The translations under genes and the position numbers were made by a program. From NCBI GenBank assembly GCA_021234155.1, contig JAJEKV010000057.1:5301821-5365820 (forward strand): a DNA stretch of 64,000 bases, read 5' to 3'. The number at the start of each line of letters is the position of its first letter. Positions within the stretch are counted from its first letter, which is position 1. The DNA is from Isoetes taiwanensis (lineage: Eukaryota > Streptophyta > Lycopodiopsida > Isoetales > Isoetaceae). The notes beneath the pieces are model-generated. The model saw only the letters and a list, made by a program, of their open reading frames with translations. It searched no databases and had not been told where the DNA came from. Positions 1-11,759 of this stretch are shown piece by piece.

Positions 1-2056
1 CAGCTGTTCACCCTCATTCAGTGACAATTTCAGGTCAACCTCTGCTGATGCCAATTTCTGCAGAGCTCCATCTAGGGACTCTGTAAGCTCTTTATTTTTT
101 ATGTTGGATGTAGATAGCAATGTTATCTCAGTCTGCAGCTTCTCATTCAACTCATGTACTTGTGCTTCGAGTTTTACAACTAGCTTGTTCTGCTTTGCAA
201 CATTTCTTTGAGACTCGGATAATTCTAATCTTATAATGTCCATTTCTTTCTCTTTGATAGCCAATGCATCCTCCAAGCGAGCAAGTTCTCTTGAAATGGA
301 CTGGTTATTTGACTCGATCTCAGCCTCAAATGATGCTCGTTCTTCCTCATATCTGATAAGAGTTTCTACGTGCTGCTCATTTTCTTCTGCTAATCTTTGT
401 TTCATCCCTTCAACATTTGATTGCAGCTGACGCATCTCTGAATATGCTTCTTGGAGTTTCTGTTGCATAATTTCTACTTCAAGCAGCAAAAGTGCACCAA
501 TGTCAGCTTCATGAATACTTTCTTCCAAGTTTGTCCTTTCTCTAATTACCTTTATAGCCTGCTTCACTGCAGCTTCTAATTTGTTACTCCTGCTTTCTAC
601 TTCTTGGTCTTTGCCCTCAAATTCAGTCACAGTTGACATGCAAGATTTTATTTCATTAATAGCTGCATCTGTATCCACCACTGTTGAATTGCCAGAATCT
701 GCACTTGTATTTGTGGGTCTGGACTCTTCAGTTTCATCAACCTTCCATTCTAGAGAAAGAATTTGAGCTTCATGAGACATCTTATGAACAGGACAGGCTT
801 CTGGATAATCATGCTCTGCAACTGCTATGTTTGGGACAGCACAATTAGAAGTGCCATTTGAATTAGAATTTGCCTGCAGCATATTGGTATAAGCAAAAGA
901 TTGTTTGTTTCAAGGATTATGAAAGAAACCAGAAATATAGATAACAATAAGGAACTTGACAAGCTGTAGAATTTAAAAAATATGCATTGAGATCTTACTA
1001 AACAAAAAGACAATGTAGGTAGAGGAATAAACATCATGTGTACCTGCTAATTTGTCATCAGTATCTACCAAATTATAACTGGACAGCTTATAGCGATCAT
1101 ACGAAATAGGGAAAATTCATGCTGTCAGTATCTTTTTAATTAAATAGATGAAACCAACAACAATTACCTGTAATAAGAGCTGCAACTTCTGTATCTCCTT
1201 AGCCTTCTCTTCTGCTTGTGCTTCAGCCTCACGTTTGCGGGCCATTGCCTTTTGAACCCCTTGTCTAGCTTTTCTAACCTATATGATGTAGCTAATCTCA
1301 TAAAAAACAGTAAAAAAGCCCTTACATAGCTTTTCTAACCTCAAAAATTAAAATAGCACTTACCAGTGCCTCTAGTTCCTCGACCCTATGTACAGACATT
1401 TTTTCGGTACGAGCACGCAATTGTCGTTCTTCCTCCAGCATTTCTGTGAACTGGTACCTTACTTCTGCAACTTCTTGTGCCATATCCTCAGCTTCTTCCT
1501 TTGCTTTTGCACGCTCCTCCATAAGTTCATTCTAGAAAAAGAGAAGACAAGAAAAAATCTAAAAAAAGGAAAAAAGGAGATTTTACCATCCATATTTTGC
1601 AACAAATAATGGCAATCGTTGAGTACCTGAAGCTGTCCAACAGTACTCTGTAATTTTCCAACCTCTTCCTTCCTCTGCTGCAGTTCCTTTTCCAAGTTAG
1701 ATTCCCTAATCTGTATCTCCCTCAATTTAGCTTCTGTTTGTCTTAGCTTCTCTTCATTGGCAGAAACTGCTAAAGAATCCTCACAAAGTTCAACTAATTC
1801 TTGAAAGAACTCCTCTGGCGCACTTAGGGCAGTATCAAATATTGACAAGTCATTCCATTCTAGATTGGCATTTTGTGAACCAGCGTCATCAACAAAAACA
1901 GACCCTTCTCTACTGACAGAGCACCGAATGACAGATCAATAAAAAGGGACAAGGTATAAACAAGAACGAAAATACATGAATAACCCACCTGGGAGTACTC
2001 TCGCCATTCCAACGACCCCTCATTCTCAAAGCGGACAATGAATTTATTCGGCGCAT
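1..2056 (-). CDS. Long coiled-coil protein, 5' part (5 exons, continues past left edge)
   Basis: Five minus-strand exons join in one open frame: 1989-2056, 1627-1912, 1364-1531, 1168-1278 and 1-873. The introns are 76, 95, 85 and 294 bp and all are GT-AG. The ATG at 2054-2056 has an in-frame TAG five codons upstream, which fixes the start. The frame is still open at base 1, so the protein has at least 502 residues. It starts with a basic, Ser-rich stretch (MRRINSLSALRMRGRW). Residues about 70-211 and 300-502 are dense in E, K, Q and L with heptad spacing, including the block EEAEDMAQEVAEVRYQ. These two parts flank a Ser/Asn/Thr-rich linker encoded at the start of exon 5. No enzyme motif, signal peptide or membrane segment is visible. 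Long coiled coils of this kind usually serve as cytoskeletal, Golgi or organelle tethers, but I do not recognise the family. Exon joins are inferred from splice sites and phase. Confidence 0.82.
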
Positions 2057-3400
2057 GGTCACAGAAATCTAACCTTCATCTGCTTCATGAAACATTAGCA
2101 GCAATATGTGGCCGCCAGAAATCATACTTACAATGTGGGCAGGTTTGCAGTTGCGAATGTATTGAATAGAATGGTATTGCTGGTGCTGATCAGTCAGATT
2201 GGGGATTCGTGGCTGGGGGTTGTTCTTCATGTTTTACTGGGGCCAGCGCCTTTTCTGGCCACTTAAGCAAAGAAAGCCATGAAGAGTGCAGCTCCATTTT
2301 TGGCAAGTTAACACTAGTATGCTTTTCTAGTGCTAGGTGTGGATTGTAGTTAAAATGGACTTTTGTATAAGGGTAAGCTTTGTTGGGATGCAATTCCCTG
2401 TTTGCCACGTGGATGTTGCGACCTGCAGCCGCCGGGAGCAGCCCTGGGAATTTAACACCAGAGCGTTTATCCTAACGTGAAGGACGATTGGGCCCAATCC
2501 AGTCGTCTCATCCAATGCCAGAGCGACACGTGTCGCTGTTTCAAAGTCTGAAATGCCGTGCAAAAATTTTACCGCACGTTCTGCAATTTTACTCGCCATT
2601 TTGCAAATTTTACTGTTATTCTGTTTCTTTTACCCGCATTTTTTTTTGTGGCAAGACACGTGGCACGGCTGGATTGAGGCCAGTCGTCCTCAACGTTAGG
2701 TGAAAGCCCCTCCAAGCTTGATTCCGGATTGGGGAGCGGGAATGTGATTAGTTGTTTATCTGTGCCGCTAATGCTGCAGATTTGGAGGAGCATATAGTGT
2801 TCCTTGTTATTGCATAGACGACCCAATTGTGATATTATTATGTAATAACGTTTACTTAAAATCATGGTGTTCTTACACCAATCTTATACGGCGTAATATT
2901 TCTCCACTATTTGCGAAGCTGTGTCGCTAATCCCCTGTTTCTAAATGTAGTATGTTTCTTTGTTGTGTTTCTTGGTTGTGTTCTGCAACCGGACTTACTT
3001 TTGCCCTTAGACTACCTGGGTTTCCACAATCTCTAAAGATTGCTTCAATAGTTTTGGTAAATGGCCGTACTTTAGAAGGATAGAAGTAGAGATGCGTTTT
3101 TCAAGCTTTAATCCATCGATTCAAATCAGAGATGGACGTTTTTCAATTTTTAATCATGCAAATTGAATTGGCCATTTGCTCTGTTTATTTCTATTAATTC
3201 CGGCATGAAATTTCATCTTTACACAAGTATAGAGCTTTCTTCTTCCCAAGTACTTTGCATTGAAGTATATTAGAATCTAGGGGGTTAGAATGCATTTTTA
3301 GGTTTAGAGTTTAAGGTCTAGTACAAGGGTTTGACGTTATTGAAGCTCAACTTTGTATACTGTAACTTTAAACTATAAAAATTACTATACAAGAGAGGGT
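2057..3400. other. Upstream region of the coiled-coil gene
   Basis: This is the 5' flank of the minus-strand coiled-coil gene. It holds the fold-back element at 2472-2700. A palindromic CACGTG-type core occurs in the arms of that element, as ACACGTGT near 2526 and again in the right arm. I see no convincing TATA box or other gene. Short open frames here overlap on both strands and look like chance. Confidence 0.4.
2472..2700. mobile_element. Small fold-back element (MITE-like) in gene upstream region
   Basis: The left end reads CCTAACGTGAAGGACGATTG and the right end, reverse complemented, reads CCTAACGTTGAGGACGACTG. The match continues inward through CAATCCAG, a CGTG/CGTC-type step and ACACGTGTC against CCACGTGTC. 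The arms are about 45-60 bp around an AT-rich centre, 229 bp in all. No transposase is present. The similarity may run another 10-15 bp outward, so the true ends and target duplication are uncertain. Length and structure fit a non-autonomous DNA transposon; superfamily not assignable. Confidence 0.65.
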
Positions 3401-3419
3401 TTAAGGTGATGACAGGATG

Positions 3420-6400
3420 TGAACTATAGTTTAAATTTTGCTGCACTCTCAGCTTTGTATCTCGAGATTTCTCTTCACGAGTTTATCAAATCTGCAAGAC
3501 AAGATCCTGCTCCAGTAATTGCAATTCAGGTTCTGCCTCGATTAGCTCTGCACTGGTAAAGCCTGCTTCAGTGTTCCTAGATAAATATGGTGACTTTTCT
3601 AAAGTCTTTAACAAAGTCAAAGCTAGTCAACTTCTAAAAGCACTATCCATATGATTGCCTTCTCGATCTACAGTTTCGAAGTATGCCACCGTATGGTCCT
3701 ATATATGGTCTCTCACCTGCTGAATTAGAGGATTTGTGTGATTATATTGATGAGCCCAATTTCATTTGACATTCTAGGTCATCTGCTGATGCGTCTGCTT
3801 TTTTTGTCAAGAAGGACAATTCTTTGCAATTGGCGGTTGGTTATCGTGGTCTAGAGAAAATTACAGTGCCAAATCAGTATCCACTTCCTCTTATCCATGA
3901 ATGTTGGAGCGACTCCAAGGTGCTTATTATTTCACGAAGATTGGTCCACACAATGTTATTCGAATCCATGAGGGTGATAAATGAAAGACAGCTTTTTACA
4001 CTCGATACAGCAATTTCGAGTGTACTATTATGCCTTTTGGGCTTATCAATGTCACACAATTTTCTAGCATATGGCGAATGATGTCTTCTGAGAGTTTATG
4101 GACATTTTTGGCATCATCTGGCTTGATGATATTTGTATTTATTGTAAAACTATTAACATGAGAGGAATGTTTGAACAGAATAATATAAAGTTTCTTGGTT
4201 TGCATGATCCTTAGAGAGTCGTCATCTTCTGGATTGCAAATATCGTCTTTAAATCGAGATATCTAATGATTTTTTGGATTTACCAATTTCTATCGTCGAT
4301 GTGTCTAGGACTATTTAGAGTCACACTTCCTTTGATATATCTCACTGCGATGGATAAATCCTTTGAATGGACAATTGAAGCAGAAAGTGCTTTCATTATT
4401 TTGAAGCATGTAGTTCTTCTTCATGCAGATCCTTCGCACCCATATGTTGTTGATGCATCTCTCTTGGTAGCATCTTGTCACATGGGAGGGATTATTATAA
4501 ATTGCATTCAATCGCCTACCATTCTCGAATTCCAGGCTTCAGATATCAATTATCCAATCTATGACAAGGAACTCTTAGCAATAGTTGATTCCTTGAGAAG
4601 TGGCGATGAATGTTTCCTTGAAAGATCGCTCGTAATATCACAACATATATTGATCAACAAAATTTAAAGTATTTTCAGTTGGCTCCAGTGCTCAACTGTC
4701 AATAGGTTCGTGGCATACTCAAGTTTTATCCGCATCAATTTCGTAATCAAATATCGTCCCAGATCCCTCCAAGGCAAGCCTGATCCCTTGTCTCGATGTT
4801 CGTACCTTGAGTATAAGCTGGATGATCTATCATTTGATCAGCAATCACAGATTGTTCTAAGTCCTAATCAGTTCTAGCTTATGGCTATCACTTTATTTGA
4901 GACACCCTTTGATACATCATTATTGGAGTTCATTTATGCATATATTCCCTCTGATCCATTACCTCAAGATGTATTTTCACATTCTCAGCAGATGCAGTCA
5001 GATTAAGATCATTTTGAGATTTGAGATGGATTTTTATTCAGCATTTGTATGTCTTTAATGGTGCGTCTAGGCTTCGAGCTCTCCAGACTTATGATGATTT
5101 GCCTATGGTTAGAGATTTTGAAGTAGCCAAGACTCTTGAACTCGTTAGTCAAGAGTATATATGGCTTGGACTGCGACGCTCTATCGAAGTTTTTATGATC
5201 CTCCGATATTTTGTTGAGCGAGATATCTTCCTTATGGTCTTCTTCAACCAGTACCTATTTCGGCTGGACCTTAGAAGAGCATTTCAGTCAATTTTATTCT
5301 GGAGTTGCCACTCTCTCAATTCATGATGTCATTATGGTCATTGTTAATTAGTTCTTTAATTTGGCTTATACTAATCAGACCTCGGGATGATATTAAGGTG
5401 CTTTATGAGTTACCAGCAGGATTCTTGGGCCAATGACTCCCATTACTTGAATTTGTATATAATGTATATAATTGATACATGTTTTCACTGGCCAGACTCC
5501 GTTCTTTTTGAACTCTGGTCCATCTTTGTTGAATTCTTTCAAACTTCGTCAATCTTAGTACTGAGTCTCAGCTTAGAAAACTTTAGGCTCTTTTGTCTCT
5601 TCTAAGCCCAGGAAAGATATCTACATTATGCTGATTTGCAAAGCTCCCCTTTTTCATGTTGGTGATCTTGTTTAGCTTCTCCACCCCACAATGAGCTTGA
5701 TTATCGTCATGTTGGTCCTTATTAGATTACTTTTCAGATCAGTGATGTTGCATTCTGACTCGAGCTTCCTCCAACAGCTCATCCACATCTAATATTTCAT
5801 GTGGTTTTTGGAGCCATATATACCCAATTTCTTTCTAGATCGGGTTCCTCCACCATCCCTCCTATTTAGATTGATGATTGTGAAGAATTTGAGGTTCGGT
5901 AGACTTTGGACTCTAATTCATTCGTCAGTGTATGTATTACTTTGTAGATTGGGAAGGATACGAAAGGATACTCTCCAAGTCATCGAACCTGATAACCTGC
6001 AAAGAATGTGAATAATGCACCTGATGAAGTTGCTAAGTCTTGCTGACACTATCCAGACAAGCCGAGTCCAAATACTCCAGCTCTAGCTCTGACTCGTCAA
6101 GGTCATAGGAGAAGGATAGTGACAACCATAGAGTGCAAGATATATGGTTATCATACGAGTTCAACGTATATGGTTGCCAACCCCATGCAAAAGGAATGAT
6201 GTCATTATCAAAATGCGAACATGTGACCTCCTAGTTGCAAGTCATTAACTTTTCTCAGGTGCACTATGACTATTATGATGAAAATGTATTAAATCTTTTC
6301 TTCTATGTGTGTAAAGTGTAATTCATACAACTATGCCAACTGATATCTTGCATGCCTGCCAAGTGGCATGCATCACCTATGCTAGGTCGGCTATACACTA

Positions 6401-6620
6401 TTGGAGTTCATGCAAGAGGGCACTATATATAGAGATGTTTGAGAGGGAAAGAACCTTTCTGATTCAATGCCAATCTCGAACTTTCTAGCTCTTGTTCTTG
6501 TGTTCATCCTCATACTTTGGGCTCCTCCTCTTGTATTATGTTGTTGTATCATATCCCATTCAATTTCTTACGTATTTCCTAGAGTATTTTCTAGTTATTT
6601 CTCTTGCTTTTGCGTTACAT
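3420..6620 (+). mobile_element. Decayed Ty3/gypsy LTR retrotransposon copy
   Basis: Plus-strand Ty3/gypsy pol similarity runs in the usual order. The RT entry motif ([19 protein letters not shown]) is near 3837-3893, and RT core similarity follows. An RNase H segment with FEWTIEAESAFIILK is near 4350, and weaker integrase and C-terminal similarity extends to about 6050. Sequence from about 6118 may be a 3' LTR: it carries a TATATATAG box near 6424 and a T-rich, polyadenylation-like tail. No matching 5' LTR is in the window. The copy is heavily broken (many breaks) and looks old. Confidence 0.75.
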
Positions 6621-7388
6621 ACGAGCAGTTGTTATGATTTGTACCTATAGGTTGTGAAGCTTAGTTCTAGAGGTCCCATTCCATGTGGCTCTTTTAGCTC
6701 TTCATAGTGAATTATATCTTTAGCTGCATATAATGCGAATAGGAATGTGCAATCAGATTGGTACAAAGTTATCTGATACATCTTTGAATGTACACATTTT
6801 TGTTTGATATACAAATTCATAATTCTTTCCACATGTTTCCAGTTGTATATTTATATTTTCTTGTAATCTTGTCCATAACTTATATCTGCTCTGAATCCAA
6901 GCTCCTTTGCTCAAAATATTAGTTAGTTAATTAGTTAGTTACCAGTTTTAACGTCATACCACTTGGCAATGTCCCTTAGGACATGTGACGATTCATTATC
7001 AGACATTCACCGACTTTCATGCGCACTATACACATGATGAGACTTGCACTCACCCACTTGTCCATTGGATGGCATCCAATGGTTTTCAAACTTGAATGGA
7101 ATACCCCAACCTTAAGGTCTAGCCACTAGATTGCCACCACACTGGTGAGTAAACCTTTTGGTGAATAAGGAGTTATTGGCAAAGATGATATGAGAACTAT
7201 GACGTCAAAGATAGTTGTGTCAACAACTCAAACTCGAGCATGAGAATGATGGAAAATGTGATTTACTAATGATTCTACTCAAATTCTAGTTTCTCCAAAG
7301 TTCCTATTGTAGTACTTCCAAAGTTGCCACCTTCGCATGGCCTATTGGTTATGGTTCCCATGGCCTATTGGTCTTTGTGGATGCTACA
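6621..7388. other. Intergenic, no gene seen
   Basis: AT-rich sequence with a short TTAGTTAGTTAATTAGTTAG run near 6910-6940. No supported coding, RNA or repeat-family feature. Confidence 0.4.
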
Positions 7389-7552
7389 TTTCTCTTCTCT
7401 TCTCTTCTCTTCTCTTCTCTTCTCTTCTCTTCTATTCTATTCTATTCTATTCTATTCTATTCTATTCTATTCTATTCTATTCTATTCTATTCTATTCTAT
7501 TCTATTCTATTCTATTCTATTCTATTCTGTTTTATAATATTTTATTCTATTC
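7389..7552 (+). repeat. Compound pentanucleotide microsatellite (TCTCT)8-(TCTAT)19
   Basis: Eight perfect TCTCT units (7391-7430) are followed by nineteen TCTAT units (7431-7525). A TCTGT variant and a degenerate tail run to about 7552. The sharp switch from one unit to the other suggests a single C-to-A change that spread by slippage. Open frames across it are repeat artefacts. Confidence 0.95.
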
Positions 7553-7969
7553 CTAGTAGCTGCACTAGGGCAAAAATATGTTGGTGGGTTGCAAATAAAA
7601 GAGCCCCAGCACCAGCACCAACACCCTTTGCCTTCTTTTTCGTTGTCCCTACTAATTTTGAATCATTACCTAATTACCATCCACAGTAATGAATAGGACC
7701 CATAAAAATCTGATACCAAAATAAAATTTAATAATAATAACAAATCCATTTTTTTTTTCTATTCCGACTTTCTTTACTCTAGCCAAAAAGACCGCAGAAA
7801 AAGCTTGTCAAATTCTACATTCTACTTCAGCAATCTCAAATACAGATATAATATAAGCAAGAAGGTAACAGAAGGCTTAGGCAATAACAGTTGGCCTGTA
7901 AAAAACTACTTTGCAAAATTTTATATGGGTTTATGGTGCCCTATTAATTTGTTCTTGTTTTCTTTCGGC

Positions 7970-9243
7970 CTAGAAGGAAACATGCCCTTAAGACCGGACT
8001 TGGCTGATTGGCAAACAAAAGAAGACTTCCATGCTTATGCGTGTTTGCAAACGAGGGAATTCATCCTTCGCAATTTCAAGTTGTCGTTATTTTTGATGCA
8101 GAGTATAATGAAATTTGGGATACGGTGGTGTCATTTCTAACAAATTTTTCATTGACAAAGTAAGGCCAGAGCATGAAGAATAGAATTGTTGAGCAAGATA
8201 TACCCCGACGGATTGAAAAATCGAGAACTAAGGAAAACAATTTTCTATCTTTTGCCATTCAACAATTGCCAGAGAACCAAGCTATGCAAAGAATTTCAAG
8301 ATCAATTATGTTCATAGTGGCAGGTAAGAGTAGAGCCTATTTGAGCAAGAGTAAATTTGAGACCAGCAGCAGTGGCTCTGTAAGCATAACAGAACCCAGC
8401 AGATCTCAACAGACTACAACATCTGAAAGCATAGCAGAAAGACAAGCTTCAGCAAGCACTGGTGTTAAATTAGAACGGAGGACATCCATGAGGATTATGA
8501 CAATGTGTCCAATAGCATACCTAGCTTATGGAAAAAACATTGCACATTTGGAAAGCATGATCAAAAGTGTGCAAGATGTCTTAAATGCATAGCAGGTTGA
8601 TTTAGTATATGAGATTGCCAATAATGAAGTGAACTTGAAAGGTCTAGCAATATTTACAGAATGTCATGCAACTGAGGGAAATATCCAAGAGAAATACTCA
8701 GTTGATGAGCATTCTCCAGTGCCATTCAGATTACCAATTGGAGATGAGGAGTGATGCTTCACATGCGGTCTCGCATTCCAAGATGATTCACCCTCAGCCT
8801 GAAGTTGAAATGTGGGCATGTGTATCATATGAGCCGCCTGAGTTTGCTTATGTAAAAACACATTGCATTGATTGTTCAGACCCTGCTCCAGCCATGTTAG
8901 TGCAGGAATTGGGGAAGCAGGGAACTATAAAACAGGAAATCTTATATGCCGAAGCATCTCATCCAGGGTTGAAATAATTATTGTTGATGATCAGGTAGCT
9001 ACAACTCCAAAGAGGACTAAGAAAAGGAAGCATGTGAGAATACCTACTTCTAGAAAGACCCCCGACACAACAAAGCACAAGTCTACAAGGGCTCAAACTC
9101 CAGAGGCAAGAGTTGCTAGAAATGGTACATGTTCATTTTTTGGATCTCAATTTGACTTGGTAATAACGAATACAAAAGACAGTGGGGACTGCAAGATGTC
9201 AGCATTCAGTAGCATAATGCAACACCTGACATCACAGCACTGA
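7970..9243 (+). pseudogene. Unidentified broken gene or gene fragment
   Basis: Protein-like plus-strand segments lie in changing frames. One at about 7973-8090 contains PLRPDLADWQTKEDFHAY and may follow a splice acceptor (CCTAG at about 7972). Its continuation in another frame near 8086-8160 contains FDAEYNEIWDTVVSFL. Others lie at 8173-8592, at about 8640-8750 (CHATEGNIQEKYSVDEHSP) and at 8960-9243, the last with a basic stretch TTPKRTKKRKHVRIPTSRK. The composition is protein-like, but frame breaks at about 8090, 8592 and 8750 argue for a pseudogene or an unrecognised multi-exon gene. I do not recognise the family. Confidence 0.35.
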
Positions 9244-9644
9244 AGTCATCAAACCCTGTAGAATCTAAGGGAGATTCAAGTAGCACTGATGATAATGCTG
9301 CCAGTTACATTGTAGTTCTAAATTCTGCAGCAATTTCTATGAAGATCTCCTCTAATGCAATTGACAAATTCACTGCTGATGTGAAGGTGTTGATTAAGTT
9401 TACACTTTGTTACATTTAAATCAACTTGGTTCAGCATTAAAAATTGTAAACTATTACCTTTTTTCTATATGTCTTATTATGCTGACCCTTTCAGAGTTGT
9501 GCTTTGCAGGTGATGGGATCCTTCACTTCTTTGTTGATGTCATCTTTTCTTCTTCCTAGTGCTTATTGATGTCACTTTAGCCTGAGGTTCTTCCATGTTC
9601 CTGGTGCTGGCAGGCATTTTAAGCACAAGAGTTTCTTTTTTTTT

Positions 9645-9760
9645 TTGCAGGCTCATAGGACTGCATCTCCAATTCTTTCAATAGCATTTCTGGAAGGGAA
9701 AGCTCATCTGTACAGTTCAGGCATGTGTCCTTTGAGAGCAGAATTGGTGTGCAAGGCAGG
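9645..9760 (+). other. Exon-like segment, unidentified
   Basis: A long T tract ending in TTTTTTGCAG at about 9650 is a strong splice acceptor. The frame after it reads HRTASPILSIAFLEGKAHLY followed by SSGMCPLRAELVCKAG, ending at GCAGGTGATA, a plausible donor. It may belong with the fragments at 8-9.2 kb. No family recognised. Confidence 0.3.
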
Positions 9761-10557
9761 TGATACATATATCCACAATTAAATTTAAGATGAAGATTGT
9801 AGTCTTTTCGAAAGCCAAAACTACAATAGTTGTAGTAGTCTTCAAAAGGCAAAGGTATGGGTGTTGGCATAGGGTTAACCGTTACTTTATTATCTTGTCC
9901 CGTGATCAATTCTACAATGGTTTGCATATTTTTTTAAGTAATTCTGGGAGACTACAATTAGATTTTTATTATCCCGAAGTTAAGCTTATAGATCAATCAA
10001 CCTGTCTATCAAATCTAGGTTCACTAGTTCATAATCCATTTCCTTAGCCTCTGAAGCATGAATTTAAGCCCAAGTAGGTCGTCCCGAACCTTTCAACTAC
10101 GGTTTGCGTTTCTAGATCATCTTCTGGTTTCTCTTCGGCTTCCTTCAATTTATTTGTTGCCTCTTCAACTGCCTTTTGGGTATCCATATAAGTCTTTGAA
10201 GAAGCTCAGGATTCCTTAGCCCTTTCATCTACTTCAATCAATTGCAACTTTAGAGTAGAGGGACTACTTCAGTCAATTGCAACTATATTTGGTCAGCAGG
10301 GCAGGGTGGACAGGGGGTTTGTGCAGAGACTGGGTCTAGGTCTGGTAAGAACAACCTCTTGCTTTAACAGTGAGGACAATTCTAGAGCTGATGCAAAGAT
10401 GATGGCTGTTGCTCGACCTTATTCCTTTCTTAAATTTTTGGGACCACATGGCAACTGCAGTCCAATTAATCTAATATTTCTCTGGATCCTCCTTTTGCCT
10501 TGTTGCAACTATTTTAAGCAAAAAGATATGCAACTATCTTCCTTACTTCCATGTTCT
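9761..10557. other. Intergenic or weak ORF region
   Basis: No supported gene. A minus-strand stretch near 10080-10200 reads as a short charged segment (DTQKAVEEATNKLKEAEEK), possibly the remnant of a coiled-coil ORF continuing from the one at 10558-10854. Confidence 0.25.
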
Positions 10558-10854
10558 TCAAGCCTTCAAACTGAGAAGCTCAATTAGATTGTCTTCATGC
10601 TCTGGCCTCACTAGATTGAGTGGCATCTTTGGTTGAACCACATTACTGAAGTTCCAAACCTCCTTCAAATCTGCTGGGGTTATTTTATTATACTGCACAA
10701 CTTTTGGCGTGAACACATGGGCATTCAACCCCCTATGATCCCTAAAATCCTCTAGTGTTAAACATTCTGGAATGTCCAACCTTACTGGAATGTTTATTAG
10801 CCATTCAAACTCGAGATTCGAAGGGCATAGTTCAATTTTCAAGAAATTATTCAA
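10558..10854 (-). CDS. Short unidentified ORF (98 codons)
   Basis: The frame begins MNNFLKIELCPSNLEFEWL and contains PADLKEVWNFSNVVQPKMP. The composition is protein-like, with no low complexity. No motif, signal peptide or family is recognised, and there is no visible splice partner. It could be a fragment of a retroelement ORF or of a decayed gene. Confidence 0.25.
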   Translation of the reverse strand: MNNFLKIELCPSNLEFEWLINIPVRLDIPECLTLEDFRDHRGLNAHVFTPKVVQYNKITPADLKEVWNFSNVVQPKMPLNLVRPEHEDNLIELLSLKA

Positions 10855-11617
10855 GAATATACCTTTGCTGGAGCACTTTCTGAGACATTAGCCGACCTCT
10901 GAGGATGATCTGGGATCCTTTTAGTCATCTATTGCCCAGATTTTTGGAATGGGGGCCATGATATTTTCTATCTATATATTTGGAGGGGCATAAAATATTG
11001 GCCACTACTTATCTTGGACAAATTGCCAAGCATAGTTTAGCCTGGCCATTTTTCTAATCATTACACCAAGGGATTGTAACTAAAATGGCGAAATCATAGA
11101 ACTAAAATTTTACTCAAAAATTTAAATTGGCCACATCCATACATCTAAAATATAATGTTGGTAACCACATGATTGTTTGTTGAGGTGCCTCCCCTTGATC
11201 AATGGGATTGCAATATCTTGCCCATCATCTTGGAGTCCCCAGTTCTTAAGATGCTCTACGTAATTGTCACAAAATGTATTACTATGCTTCTTTAACTAAG
11301 ATAAATATAAGATCATTTAAATGTATCAAACATGCTGAATGTAGGCATAATTACAAATGGATTCAATGGGATGGATCTTATTGCAGATACTCGGTAGAAT
11401 GGGAACTAACCTTGAATCGAGTTAGAAGTTGAAGAGAAGATTCGGGCGAGATGATGAAGAGCAGATTCAAGATGCAAATTGCAAATCAAATCAAGCAAAA
11501 TAGTACATTATTAGAACCATGCCATCTCATAAGAATAGAATAAAATAGATTAGGTTTTTTAGCGTCCACGGAGACCAATTGGCCGATGGGACCCAAACAA
11601 AAAGAGAGCAGCAAGCG

Positions 11618-11684
11618 TATTACTGACAGGATCAAAAAACCCCTGCCCCGAAGGGTTTTCGAGGAAAAAACCTTAGCAGTAATA
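11618..11684 (-). other. Structured 3' UTR tail of the LINE (nested stem-loop)
   Basis: The outer stem TATTACTG (11618-11625) pairs with CAGTAATA (11677-11684). A second helix is AGG (11628-11630) with CCT (11671-11673). An inner hairpin is AAAACCC (11636-11642) with GGGTTTT (11653-11659). A near-identical core and the same three-helix layout occur at 30237-30301. Stem-loops at the 3' end of LINE RNA are known recognition sites for the element's RT in some clades; that role here is inference. Confidence 0.65.
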
Positions 11685-11759
11685 AGTATGCTGGCACGCT
11701 GTACAATTGTATAGGATAACTCAATACCGTCCTGGAGGACACAACTGAGCCCGTGCATC

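Noticed and set aside
1045-1128. Possible extra exon in the coiled-coil gene with GT and AG borders
   Set aside because: It breaks the frame or introduces stops when joined, while direct splicing from 1168 to 873 keeps phase 0.
7324-7689. Three overlapping frames rich in LFYSI repeats
   Set aside because: They are the translation of the pentanucleotide microsatellite in three frames.
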